Shown one piece after another: positions 1 through 12,210 of a stretch of 64,000 nt of DNA. This stretch comes from Mesaphorura yosii (lineage: Eukaryota; Arthropoda; Collembola; Poduromorpha; Tullbergiidae): NCBI GenBank assembly GCA_009869945.1, contig WIXG01000192.1, positions 88,447 to 152,446 on the forward strand, given 5' to 3'. How positions within the stretch are numbered: the stretch's first letter is position 1; each line of letters opens with the position of its first letter. Under the pieces are notes generated by a model. The model made no database searches and was not told where the DNA came from. It saw only the letters and a program-made list of their open reading frames with translations. The translations under genes were made by a program, and so were the position numbers.

Positions 1-1238
1 ATGAATTTTAAATTTCAAAACTGGGTAGGATTTGATGTATTTAAGCAGCAACTTCCTGTCAGCTGGTGATATGCCTTGATGCCGACGCCATGAGGCCAAG
101 AATTTATTGGCCGACTTGCTGCATCCGCCCATTATCAGGTGTGACATGAAAATGTAGATAGAACAGGTAGATAGAATGCCCATGATGGCGATGACACCAG
201 CTCTGGTCATTTGATCATGATGGCGAATCAAGAGATAATTGCACATGACTGACATCACATTTGAGATTGTATTCACCACAGCAAAGTAATCACAGACGCA
301 GTAGTTGAAGAAGTCAATTGATATTTGCAAACAGCGAAAAGCCAGCAGGGCGTCGACAGGCTGTCTTAAAACGTCCCGCGTATAAATGCTGCCTTTGCCG
401 GGTCTAAACATAAATAATTTGAATGAAATGACCGTTAATCAGTAAATCGCCATAAATTACAAGAAATTAGCATTTAGACCTAGTTCGGTTCGACCAACCT
501 TATCTCATGCAGCCAGAAATGAAGTGAGTAGATAAAAGGAATCAGTATTCCGGTCATGAACATCACGGCGCCCCAATTGGTTAGGAAAAACCAATATTCA
601 GGGAATCCCAGGAGAATGCGTACTGGCTTCGGCTGTGCTTTCGGATTGAAGAGTGATGCTATAAACAATGGCGAATCGGGACTTCTGAAATAGAAAGCCA
701 GGGCTGAGGGCGGCTGGAGAATGCAGAGAAAGATTAGAGCAATCAAATAAGGCTCGCTGCCGTTGTGCCTTGATGGAGCATCGTCACGTACGTAAATTTC
801 TACAAATGAAACGCTCCTTACTTAATTCAGAAGATCAAGATCAGTGAAAATTTGGGTACGGGGCTTACCCTTCAGCATCTCCCAGTACTGAAGATTTTTG
901 TTGACCATGTGCACAATCTCTGTTCCCTTCCAGCTCACCAGCGTTTCAATCGCAGTGGGAAACATGGAAACTCCCACATATACCAATCGGAGTCCGAGGT
1001 TCACAACTTCTGTCTCGTTGTCCGAGGTTCGTAGAACGACTACGATTAAGATGATTTGGTGAAGCCAAATAATACACTGGACTACGCGCCACAGAATTCT
1101 GTCCCATTTAGAGTATGATATCTTGATTTTCCGTGTCCTGGGATCCCAGTAGAAAGGTGTCAGCTTCAGAATGTAGGCGACTGTCACCGAAATTGCAATC
1201 AGCCGCCATGTCAAACGATTCAACATTCTTCGAAACTT
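1..1238 (-). CDS. Gustatory-receptor-like chemoreceptor, partial (cut by left edge)
   Basis: Predicted seven-pass chemosensory receptor of the arthropod gustatory receptor family, acting in the plasma membrane of sensory neurons. Three exons read on the minus strand: 869-1238, 499-799 and 1-403, joined in phases 1 and 2. The donor after the codons for E-M-L-K fits better than reading through to an in-frame TAA about 40 bases further. Hydrophobic segments are seen near the N-terminus (AISVTVAYIL), around IIWLHQIILIVVVL, LIALIFLCILQ and FMTGILIPFIYSL, and in the last exon (VIAIMGILSTCSIYIFM). The last exon runs off the window, so the C-terminal signature is missing. The first exon starts at an apparent acceptor (tag at 1239-1241), so the Met at 1226 may be the start or an upstream exon may add residues. 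The exon 2 donor (gttggt) is weak. The family call rests on overall pattern, and ligand is unknown. Confidence 0.7.
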
Positions 1239-1697
1239 CTACAGGAGTTATAAGGTGTTAAAAAGTATTCATGAGAAGTGCAAAATGCGTGACTGTACCA
1301 ACGCCTTTCTATTTCCAGACTAAGCAGCAATAAACATTTCAAGGTCAACGACAACCGTAAACTTCGTTGCTTTTATGCGGTTTGTATCCTTCGGTTAGCC
1401 GAGCCGGCAAATGGCGATTTGGATTGAAGCAGAATTTCCAATTTTCTAAGAACACGCGATCATGAGACGAAAATATTTATTCCATAAATAACTTACACTT
1501 TATACTGAGCTTGGCTGAAAATGGAAGTTTCAGGCTGCATGGCTGAAGACATTGATTAGAACATTAAAACTTTATGGTTGCAATACCTATTCGCCCGTAG
1601 AAGTATGGCTTTTTCTGCTTTCCATAATTTAGTGGCGATGTTCAACAAATTTCATCAGAAGAAACATGTCACGTACGAGAAACGCAACTCACCAGCA

Positions 1698-1715
1698 TTT
1701 ATTCATTCATTTATT
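1698..1715 (-). terminator. Candidate poly(A) signals of PIG-S
   Basis: Two minus-strand AATAAA hexamers (TTTATT on the plus strand at 1698-1703 and 1710-1715) lie about 100 bases downstream of the PIG-S stop codon. Confidence 0.4.
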
Positions 1716-1809
1716 GTTTTCAATGTAAAACTTTCCAACCGCAGCGTAGAAAAGGTTCCATAGGTTTTACAGACGTAAGCAACTTTAATTAGACAGTTAA
1801 CGAGGAGCC

Positions 1810-4001
1810 TCAATCTGCTTTCTCTTTTCTTAATTTCATTAATGCGACGAGTTTCTTCACAATCACGACTAGGGATAGCAGTACTGGAATTCCAACGGGT
1901 AGATAAAGCGGAATATAAATGGCGTATTTCTGATCATCTGGAAAATAAAGTTGAGCCAAGTTACTCGGATGATGGAATGCCAGTTCTGAGGATGCAAAGG
2001 CCATTTGAGCAAACGCCTGCGCTGTGATGATGTTTCCAGCAATTGCTTGAATGTATGCAGTCTGCAAAGAATTCACGCTTAGTTCAACTTGTTGTCCGAC
2101 TTCCTCTTTAACCACGATGTTTGTGATCTGACCAAGTAAGTTTCCCAGCGACTGAAATAAAGACAGGTCACTCCGTCACTCGTACTGACATCTTCAATTT
2201 CATTTACTCACAGGGTGCGCAGGAACTACTGATATTTACCTTCAATGTATTTGAAGAGGTTTCGAGCAATTTCTGCAGTCTTTTTCTAATCAGGAAGTCA
2301 ACTTCCCAATCACGTAAAGCGGAGCCATAAAAATCTAATACTTGAGCCTCGCCCCTGTCCTGTTTAACAAAGCAAAAATATAAGTTCACAACTTTCACAA
2401 TGAATATAGTGAATCACTTACCAATGTCGGTACGCCAATGAGATCACGAAACTGTGAAATGATTACGGACATAACTTGCGGCATCTGAACTTCGTGCACA
2501 ACGTTCTTCTTGTCTTTGTCACATTTTGAATTATATATTTGGATGCCTAAAAGTGATTAATTTTAATCATTTACAGCCTGAAAGTACAAGCGCAAACTTT
2601 TTTTTTAAAATTACCTCCCCATTGTGGAACGTAAAAGGAGTTCGTGGTCAAGTTGGCTCGATTCTCATCCAAGATTTGCAATGGTGACACGTCACAAGGT
2701 GTCACATAAATTAGAAAGTTGAAAACGGGATTCTCCGACACGAAAGATGTTAACTTTGATTCGACTGGATTGATGACAAGTGGAAGTTGATCGTACGGAA
2801 CTTGATACACCCCATCGACAAGCGAAGGCCTTAAATTCAGCTTATGATAAAATATTGTTTGCCCACGTGTGACGAAAGAAGACAGGGATTTCAATTTATC
2901 TACCATTGGTTGGATATAATCTGTAAATAGAACCCAAAACTTATTAAAGTTAGAATTAAAATACTTGAATCCTATGAGTACTTTAAACTGCTGTGGCACA
3001 AACTCAAATACCTTGAACACCTTTTTCAATTTCCCAGCGGGCATCAAAAAATTCTGGCTCTGGTATAATTAACGTGAATAAAATATTGTAACTAGTAGCC
3101 AGTGGCAAAACATCTTCATCCTTCGTGTAACGGACCAATCTGTCTAGGCCGGAAGTCAATTTGTCATGGTCAACTCTTAGCGAATTTGAAACCAAGTAAA
3201 TGTATCGGCAATTCCCAAAAACAACTTGGTCCCCGTAATCCTTTAAAAGTTTAGGTTGCCGAATCTAGCGATAAAAATTGCACAAAGTAAGTTAGGATAT
3301 TTACAGCCATTTGATTACTGAATATTCCCAGCTAAGTTCAGCTGTATCCACTTACGTTGTACACTACTAAATGCGTCTTGGAATCAGCGAACATTGGTTT
3401 CTTGCATAAAGCCCTATCAATTTCCTCCAGACTTTGACTAGACTCCAGAAGGTTTGACTCATCCACAGCTAAGGGTTCATGAACACTTTGCCAACCGTAA
3501 CCTGAATAAAAATCATAAGCTTAAATTGAACCTTTGAACACGTACACATAATTTGACACTTTCTAACCTTCCAATGCTGCGTCAGACTCAATAAACCCCT
3601 TCAGCAAGACATTTAATGGCAATTGGAAATTATCTTCTTGGAACCGATCATGCAACTCAAGCATATCCTCGTATGGCAACGGGACTCTTTCGACGGTTGT
3701 AGTTGTCCACCAAAGAGGTAGCCCGATCAGGAGCATTATTATGGCATAACTTGCAGCGGATAGCATGGCCCAATTAGCTGCAATTATATATGAATGCTAG
3801 TTAATGGCTTTTGCATGACCAACCTATAATTTGAAGAGATAGGCCTACGCCAATTCAATTCTTACGAGGTAACTGATTGGGATCAGTGATGGCTGCTGTC
3901 GATTCAGGTTCGTATTCTTCGGAGGGTTCATGATCCTGATTCTCATTCCCGTTAACGACGTCTCTATCATCGGATAATTTGGACGAAGATGAGGTAGCCA
4001 T
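1810..4001 (-). CDS. PIGS: GPI transamidase component PIG-S
   Basis: Subunit of the ER GPI-transamidase complex, which cleaves the C-terminal signal of precursors and attaches the GPI anchor. Eight exons: 3866-4001, 3568-3777, 3356-3501, 3012-3264, 2615-2920, 2422-2546, 2240-2359, 1810-2151. They sum to 1638 nt, or 545 residues, close to the human length of about 555. An acidic cytosolic N-terminus is followed by the first membrane helix with the family signature GLPLWW and, just after, VERVPLPYED. A large lumenal domain contains WGG near its middle. A second helix lies near the C-terminus, preceded by LAQLYFPDDQKYAIYIPLYL, the typical PIG-S end, and the tail is Lys-rich. The Met at 4001 is chosen because it opens the acidic N-terminal exon in frame. 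Identification is by recall of family motifs. The neighbouring chemoreceptor is functionally unrelated. Confidence 0.92.
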
Positions 4002-7000
4002 CACTGATTACAGTTAACAGGTAATACTGAAAATGAACCAAACACAAACCCAGATATCTGATCCTGATTTTTCCGATCTAATAAGTTGCAATTAACATGG
4101 CCATGCCAAAAGCAAAGAGAAGAGACTGGCACAAGCCCGACAAAGCTTGGTGAATTTGAAGTCAGTCTGGAGAAACCGCACTCTGAATCTCGCCGCCGAT
4201 AAAAGATGTTAAGAAATGCTTTGTTTTCACTCTACAACATGCTCAGGTACGTTACAGTTCCTTCCGCCCTGTGTCGGAATGTCGTACGTAGCATCTTCAA
4301 CTCAATCAAAATTCCATTTTTAGCGAAGCTGGGTTGATTCTAAATGCCGGCTTATTAACGATAAAATATCACTGAAAAATGTACCCTCCATTCATTCGAT
4401 TTGAAGAAAGCAAGCAAGTTCAATGCTCTGGGCGCACATTGTCGTGGTCGTGCCGTAAACTTGACAATCAACTAATTATTATGTCAAACGCTTAGAATCG
4501 AGTCATCCCGTAATCGAAATGTGGCCATTCAGGTTCCTCGTTAAAATTACATCATTTAAAGATTATATGCCAATTGAGTTTTTGGTGAAATTGCTTGCTT
4601 GAAATTATTTACAAGTTAATTCAATTCTGTACTACACTGCACTCGCTTCATTGTGCTTTTGATTGTGTGGCTGATTAGAAATTAGTTTTACGCGTCGAGT
4701 GCATAGGGAAATCACGGTCATGATCTTCCTCACATCGTAAACGAATTCATGTTATTGTTAATTGATGCTCACATAATTGTAAGTAATTAAGTTCATTTAG
4801 CACTTCAATTTGCTCTTTCGCACAGATCGCACAAAGTGAAATCTGTATTCTCGTTTCCTAAACTTATTTTGACTTGACTGCAAGTAGTTGACATAAAAAA
4901 TGCTGATATACCATTTTCTTCATTCTTTAGCTCCACACTTCTCGATGGCAAAGCACAACCGTACCCAATGTCACGACCGAATATTAGATGAATGAGCGAT
5001 CTCGGTCGTACTGTCTCGAGCACGTTGGCCAACGTGAAAGGAACAAGAGTCAGTTGATTGAATGCCGCTGTTTTATGAGGTGTGTCCAATCTGTATATTT
5101 CAATTTAGCAAGCAATAACATTTCGGCTTCCTTTGACGAATTTGACGAAGCGTCCTTCGTGCATGTTTCTATTTCTTTTGATCTGCGAATTGCGAATCCT
5201 CTGCTGTTCACTTTCATATTCTTCAGGCCAGAAATCCGTAACCCCGACACATATGCGAAATCAATTCGTAGAAATCACAGATATTATTGCGACAGGCTCA
5301 GAAACCCAAGTTCAATGAAATCACGTTTCATATAATTTCAGACGAGAATTAGTAACAAAGCATCCAGAAAATACATAACTTAGCTAATTGGGTCCAATTT
5401 TGTACACAGAATACACAAACGTCATGCGCTTGAAGAATTACAAACTGCAATCAAATGCATCAAGGCAAATTATCTTGGGTTCACGAGGTGAGACTCTGAA
5501 TCGAGAGTGAAAATTGATAGCATTGCATGTCACACGAGAGTAATTTGTAATTTTTTATGTCAACAATGGTCTCAAGTCAAAAAAGGTACAAATTGTTGCA
5601 GCTGAACAAATGTAACGAGTAAGTAACAATGGCATGTCGGTGACTGAGCATTTCCGAGCGAGCAATGTATTTGTATCACAATGCCATTATTAAATTTTCG
5701 CTCACCTGAGCCATGACCGTATTATCTCATCTCAGGCGTGTGCCCAATTATGATAAACTCACAATTAACAACACTTTCAATTGGGTGTAAGCTTGAAGAG
5801 AGTTTGCTTTCCAAATTAATTGCGCACTTAAATAATCGCAAATTACAAAATTGTCGCAATGTAATCAATCAAGCTGCCGTTTCGTCGCACTTCTTGAATT
5901 CAAGCTTCACAAAAATGTCATTGTTATGAAATATGAAATTGTGGCGTGGCACAATGGCGTAATTTCACTCAAGCAAGGAGCTTAATTAGGAAACCAAGGT
6001 TTCTCTTTCGATTTAAGCTGGTAGGTTCAATTTGATATTCTGATTTTCTAATTTCGGTAGCAAGCACACCCAAATGAGAAATTCTAGATTTGAGAAAAAA
6101 TTATTAAATACTGTGAGTCCATTTAAGCACAAGAATTCTGATCAATTCATTAGAAATTCTAGAAAATAAGGTTCAAAGACGAATCAATTGCTAGCCAAAG
6201 ATTACGAACGTGTCCGTCCCATTAGCTCAGCATAGCAAAGGAAAGCTAGGACACCTGGGCATTGATAATTGAACTTGAAGCGTTTGATTAAAAGGGCCTT
6301 TTGAACTTGTCGATCAACCCTCCGATTAGAAATCGTGCGAAAGACATTACCACGATGCTAACCTTAACATTTACAAAAAGTGGCTGACTGTGCTTGACTT
6401 TATAAAATGAAGGCCGGTAATTCGGCAGGCACATTGATGATGAATTAATCGGGAAATTCCTTCTCCTTCAAGTCATACGTGTAATTTGCCTGTCTGAAAA
6501 GAGAAAATTGTCACACAAATACTTCTTCGTAGCCGCACTTACACGGTACGGTGCATGTACAAATTGTTCACGGCTCTTGATGAGTTGCTGAGGTACATTT
6601 CTTACGTTATTTCTAGTACGATACGGCAGGAAGACAACCAGCTTTCAGTAAGTACACAAATTGAAGGCATGAGACAAGTCGCTCAGCCGGCCAGATCATA
6701 CAAACTACAAACCAGACGTTTTGTATGTATGTAAAAGCGCCCAACCTAGCACAGCCACATTGAAGAAATTAATAGTTCTTTAAACGTTGTGCTTTTAACC
6801 CTGCTTGACAAACAGCAAGAGCAAAACTTAAAGTTAACGTACTTAATGTAGCAGCCACTTCCTTTTGCGGATCCACTGTCAAGGTAGCGTTGGTCAAGAG
6901 AACAAGAACAAGAGACACTTCGCCAAGTGTTTGTCAGTGGGTAATCTGCTCTTTCTCGCCTTACATCAACTCGAAGACGGAATTTTCTCAGAGTTCATAT

Positions 7001-7108
7001 CGCCATTCGCCATCACAGTCGTGAATCGCGGCAATAACACTTTGCTAACCTCTGCCAGTCGCCAGTGCTGCATTGTAAATTACATCAGTTGCAATATTAC
7101 ACACACAT
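4002..7108. other. Intergenic, no gene seen
   Basis: AT-rich spacer between the divergent PIG-S and the secreted-protein gene. Reading frames here are short, overlapping and lack recognisable domains or splice-consistent continuation. No tRNA, repeat family or transposon was recognised. Confidence 0.5.
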
Positions 7109-7137
7109 ACCGGTGAACTATTATAAAAAAAACCGGT
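7109..7137 (+). promoter_or_regulatory. TATA box flanked by two ACCGGT palindromes
   Basis: TATAAAA at 7122-7128 lies upstream of a good donor (7373) that ends a non-coding exon of the downstream gene. ACCGGT occurs at 7109-7114 and again at 7132-7137, on either side of the TATA box. The second copy reads AACCGGTC, close to the Grainyhead consensus AACCGGTT. This suggests a focused promoter for an epithelial gene; the factor is inference. Confidence 0.5.
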
Positions 7138-7149
7138 CTTGGACTTGAA

Positions 7150-7372
7150 CTTGTTACCTGCCTCTGCTATCTGCTTCTGCCATTGTGTTTGTGATCTCGG
7201 TCTCGGGTCTCACAATTCAACTTGGCATTCTCATTCATCCCAGTTCGACGAGGTTCAAACGGGAAACACAATCATTCTGTTTGTGTGGTTGGTTCTCGGT
7301 TAAGTGTGTTGCGAGTGAACTGCTGTTTTGGTTCTGCTGACCTCCATTTTACGGATTTCGCGTTTAGTCCAG
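7150..7372 (+). other. Probable 5' non-coding exon of the 7578 gene
   Basis: A strong donor (CAG/gtaagctg) ends an exon at 7372, and an acceptor (cttctag) begins the next exon at 7558, 20 bases before the start codon. The 5' limit is only placed from the TATA box at 7122 and is approximate. Confidence 0.45.
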
Positions 7373-7577
7373 GTAAGCTGTCGTATTTTGGCGGTTTAAT
7401 TCCATTCTCGCTTCAAGGCGCGTGTGCGTCCACTTGGACAGCGTATTCAGGCTTTTTCTGGCTGAGAAGAGACGTAATAGACGATTGACAATTCCTGACC
7501 ACTGTCTTTTTCCTACATTCTTTTGACGAGATCCTCTTTATGCTTTCTATCTTCTAGACTACTAGACCGACCTGAAA

Positions 7578-10179
7578 ATGATGGGAAAACTTTGCCTAGC
7601 ACTTGTGCTTGCCCTCTGCATCGCCGCCCTTCCTCACCATTCCGCGGCCGCCTCCACCAAACTGAGCAAGCGGCGAATTGCTGCTGGACCTGCCTTAACG
7701 CCTGAACAAAGATCCGCCCTCCTTGCAAGATCTGCAAAATCAAAATCTGAAGACTCTGACGCGTCAGCAAATGCAGTGGAAGCAACCAGCACTCTTCCAA
7801 AGTCCAGCACTAAAGCCTTGATCGAAGCCACGCGAGCCCTCGCGCGGTCGCACTCTGCCTCAGAAGTACTCACACTGAACCTGACGAATCTTCTCATTCT
7901 GATCGTCCTCAAAGCCGTAATATTCGGAATCGGTCTCTTTTACTTTGGCGGTGTCTCATTCAAGGGCGGCTGGAGTCACGATAACAACCACCACAACCAC
8001 GGCTGGAGCGGGCGCAGCCTCACGGAGAAATCATCATCTTTCATGTCAGAAAACGAGCTTCTGCTCATGTTGACCTATCTGCTCGGATCAGCGACAGATA
8101 ATTACGAGTGCATGTATCGCGTGGCTTGCGAAGATCCAGTTCATGCAAAGCAGTACCTGAACGCGTCCAAGATGATGATGAAAGGAGCAAAGTATGCTAA
8201 AAAGTAAGTCTTCATTTCATTTTTACCTTTTCCTCTTTTCATTAACTTTTGCTGATTACGGTACGACTGAACTATTGTTGACATTGAGCGGACGAGAGAC
8301 ACGGTTATTCATAAACAAGTTAGTTCAGGGAACTCTGAAGAATCGGGTTCCCTACTTCCCACAAGACTCATTTGTCGGACTACATAACTACATTACATTG
8401 TTGCGACGATTACGCCTCACGGCTCACGAGTGTCTCGGAGTCCAAGTCCAAGTTCGAGTGCAGAGTGCACGCATTACGAAGGAAAAGTGTTTAATGAGAG
8501 GATTGTCGAGCGTAACATGCAAGACGCAATGGCGAGGATTATGAGACAATACAAACAGAAATTCATAATCATAATCAACCGTGTAATAATGTGGTCAGTG
8601 CGTCTGTGTCTGTGCTGCACGCAGGAAATCAACCATTTTACTTTTTTGTGTCTGTAATTTTACTATTCATTTCGTATCCGCTCGAACAACTACTCCATAT
8701 CCCCAATTAATTTCACTACGCCACTTTCTGCGTTAATTACGCCTCAATTTGGTTCATTTATTAATTTACGGTCGTGATTTAGTCTAATTGATCAGTGAAA
8801 TCCCTGCACTAGGTTCTCAACAAAAGCGTCAGGTGTTAAAGGTGCTACTTTCAATATTTCATAGAATGTCTCTCGTAGTAGGCCAAATACTCGAATACTG
8901 ACCTGATTAAAGGTGAATACTCATACTCATCCAAAGTGTGGGTCGTGGGTCTGAGCAAAAACACCGAATAAGCGAGCGTGGAGGTGGTGCGAGCCGAGAG
9001 GCTGCCATGGCCATGACACATCGCCCCTCTGCTTCTTGCACCACGGACGCAAACGTTTGAAGACACAGCCAGGCGCATTTAAATGTAGGCGCATACAACT
9101 TATTGCAGCTCGGATCAGAATGTCCCCAAAACGCGAACCACGTACGTTAAATAAAATCCGTTAGGGTCAAGTCTGTGAGCTATCTTCTTCCTGCTACTCT
9201 CAATGTATGCCCCCTGGAAAAGCAGGATTGACCACTTTTTCATTAAACCACAATCTCTGAGCATTGTTGGCGTAGTTCAATGTATACGTACGCGAGACGA
9301 GCCAAAGAAATGCAAATATTACGTGCGGGTTGGCAGTAGGCCAACTGTGTGTAATGCAATAATGCTGTTGAAACAGACGTTCGTGCTTCGGCTTTGTTTC
9401 GGCTCATCACTTCGTCCCATGATATTTCAATTTCAATTCCTCATTCTAAAAATAAGACAGTAACTCTCGAAGCTTTCACTTGGATCATTACACCTTATTA
9501 ATCAATACTTAAATTTTGGTGTGAAAATGAAAAGTTAAAAGGCATTATGTTAAAGACGATATCCTTACTCTACATTGCAGCTCTGAAGAAAATGACAAAT
9601 GAAAAGATCGTCGGTCGCAATTAAAAGTTTTACGACTCCGACACAGAAATATTAATTTCATGGCCATGATCTTAAATTAAGAGACCACCATGCGAGAAAA
9701 AGTTTTGAGAGTCACAGCGGAATTCGTAAAGATTCATTCATTTTCAAACGTCGCGAATGTACCAGTGCATCAGCCAGACTATTTACGGTCGGTGAGACAT
9801 GGTTAACATTTCGGTGGTATGAACTTTCGAAAGCATGTCATGTTCGTGTTTCGGAGAGCACGAAGACATCTGGGGAGTTTGTGAGCATGAGATAAATATT
9901 TCGGTGTAGTATCAGCTGCAAGGCTGAAATGAACGTCGTCATACGATTAACCTTAATGCATCTTAAGTTTTCATCACGGTGCACAATTTTTGGAGAATGG
10001 GAGCAGTGTGCTACCTTCGTCGCGTCTTTCACCTTTTATGTTTGTTCGCTTGCAGATACGTCAGCGTGGATCCGAAATACGAACACATTGTTGGAGGACT
10101 TCAAGACGCTATTCAAGTCAAGGCCAAGGGAGGAATCTGTCGAAAACGATACACGTGCTCGGACATTCCAGACTTGTAA
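7578..10179 (+). CDS. Unnamed secreted/membrane protein with His-rich segment and C-terminal cysteine module
   Basis: Two coding exons, 7578-8203 and 10056-10179, separated by a 1.85 kb intron, give 249 residues. A signal peptide is clear at residues 1-25 (KLCLALVLALCIAAL). A Ser/Ala-rich region with dibasic KR sites follows, then a hydrophobic segment around residues 112-132 (LLILIVLKAVIFGIGLFYF), then a His/Asn-rich stretch (HDNNHHNHG). The C-terminal domain spans the splice junction and contains four cysteines in YECMYRVAC and GICRKRYTC, with VDPKYEHIVGGLQ between them. This layout resembles uncharacterised arthropod proteins, but I cannot name a family or function. The start is the first Met after the acceptor at 7557; the tandem Met-Met leaves a one-codon ambiguity. 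Either a type I membrane protein or a processed secreted protein is possible. Confidence 0.75.
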
Positions 10180-12210
10180 CCTGTTGACTACTTTAGGAAG
10201 ATTAGAACCTAAACATCCTTGTCGACTTTACTAAAAATCCAAACAAGAAGATCTTCCAAACTGACATCACGGAACAACGAACTTTTGCTCGGAACAAACT
10301 AAATGTTAAAGGTGAAGGATTCTCGTGGATTAATGTATGCTAATTTCATGTGCAATTTTAACTTTTAAGGTGAAGTGTCGAGCTTCGTCTGGTCGTTGAC
10401 TGTACGTAGCATAGATTCATATTTTCTCTGCCCTATTTTAGCACTACGAACTCTTGATGTCTGCTAGGTGTAATAGTCATTAGGCTAATTCCTAATTACT
10501 CTGTGCACTGCACATTTTTGCACATTGCACGTCGTTGACTCTGTTTTTGTTGTGAATGATTGTTGGTAATTTTATGCACTAGACCAATTTAAGAAATGTA
10601 TGCTAAGTTAGCAGCAACGTAAATATTATTCAAATTCTTGAATACTTGGACAGGAGAGTGCAATGGTCAAATACTTTTTAGGCTCTGCGTAAATGTACGA
10701 ATGAGAAGTGTATGACGCTTTAATGTAAATTCTGTCAATACAAACCTCCGTCGTTTGACTTTTGACACGATTTTGTGAAGTTTGAAAAACATTAAATAAA
10801 TTCCTGCAAAAAATATCATGATTATAAAATGTCACTTGTTTAAGTGATCATTGTCATTGGCATTGCATTTGTATTGAAATTCTAAACGGTTAGTTCCTGA
10901 TGCTGTACTTCAACCAACTCGTTTATTGTGTAGAAGCCCGAATCTCGCCGGTTGGCCGCACGTAGTGGTCAGCGGATCGTCATGAGAAGAATTACGGTGG
11001 CGTCGAAGTAGTAAATGGGTAAATTCAACAAAGTTGTTCGACGGTTTTGCACAAAGTTGCAAGATCCTTCTTCATTTCACAGAATGACCTAATTTTTGCT
11101 CGGTAAGAATTTATGCCCATGTCTACAGCCGGACTTTGTCTTGCTGCAACTTTTGGGTCCGTATTCGTATTCGCATTCAATTTCAGATGAGGCGAGACGT
11201 GAAGCAGTAAGCAGATACCTGTTCTGTCGCTGAAGCTGACTTGACACTGACCTCACAGCATTTGAGAGAAAAAATTGCGTTGCATGATACATCGTCTTCA
11301 TGATAACATGTTATGAATGAATAACCAAAAACAACATTATTATTTAATATTGTAGCCATGCAGCTTTCTCCACAAATTATTAATTGCACATTTGGGTTTG
11401 AAAATTTTGACAGCTCACACTTACAGGGCAGGTGATAAATAATATGGCCCAGGTATTCTGAGAGGAAGATGCATCACAAACGCGTCCGCCATAAGCACGC
11501 TTCGGTCGTTCCTTTTGATTGATGTTATTTTCCACTTACTTGGTGCCAGAGATCGCGTGATGTTAATACATCACCATTGAATTGATAGAAACGTTGAAGA
11601 TTACCCGACTTCGAAGTCATTATTATATGCTACATATGATTTGCGAGTTCGATTTCGCTGTAATTGTGAGAACATCAGTGAAAACATATGTTCGGAACTT
11701 TCAAATGTCAAAATTAAGACTTTATTTACCTTACACGCATAATTTGTTCTCATGTCATACCAAGACAAAACTTACAATTTTAGATGCTTAAAACGTATAA
11801 TCGTAAATGAATATTACGTGCCTAATCTTAAACAAAACTGAACTAAATTAGACGTATTTTTACATTAATACAAATTTTAATCTTACTTCCTTTGCCGAAG
11901 TGAAAATTTTAAGATTACCACGAGCAGGGGACTGGGACTGGCAACAATTCTCATTTTCAAAAAATAAACACAGGATTTCTTAAATGTCTTACCAGTCACT
12001 CTCATTTACAAACCTAGTACTCTATGTAGTCACTACATCCAATAGAATCAAATTCGCTAATTAGATTCATTACAGCTTTCTTGTGTACTAATGACTTTAC
12101 GACGACTACTACAAGGACATTTTTGATCATCTTACCTAATCTAGTTGTGTTGAATATAGTTAGCCTAGGTTATGCTTGGCAAAAACTACGCTGACTCAAA
12201 TTATGTAAAC
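10180..12210. other. Intergenic between convergent genes
   Basis: Holds the 3' end of the secreted-protein gene; AATAAA at 10795-10800 is a possible but distant poly(A) signal. It also holds the 3' flank of the Prop gene. AT-rich and without a supported reading frame. Confidence 0.4.

Noticed and set aside
822-868. Read-through of the chemoreceptor exon to an in-frame TAA
   Set aside because: The donor at 868 (gtaagc) joins in phase to the next exon and continues the receptor, so the stop lies in the intron.
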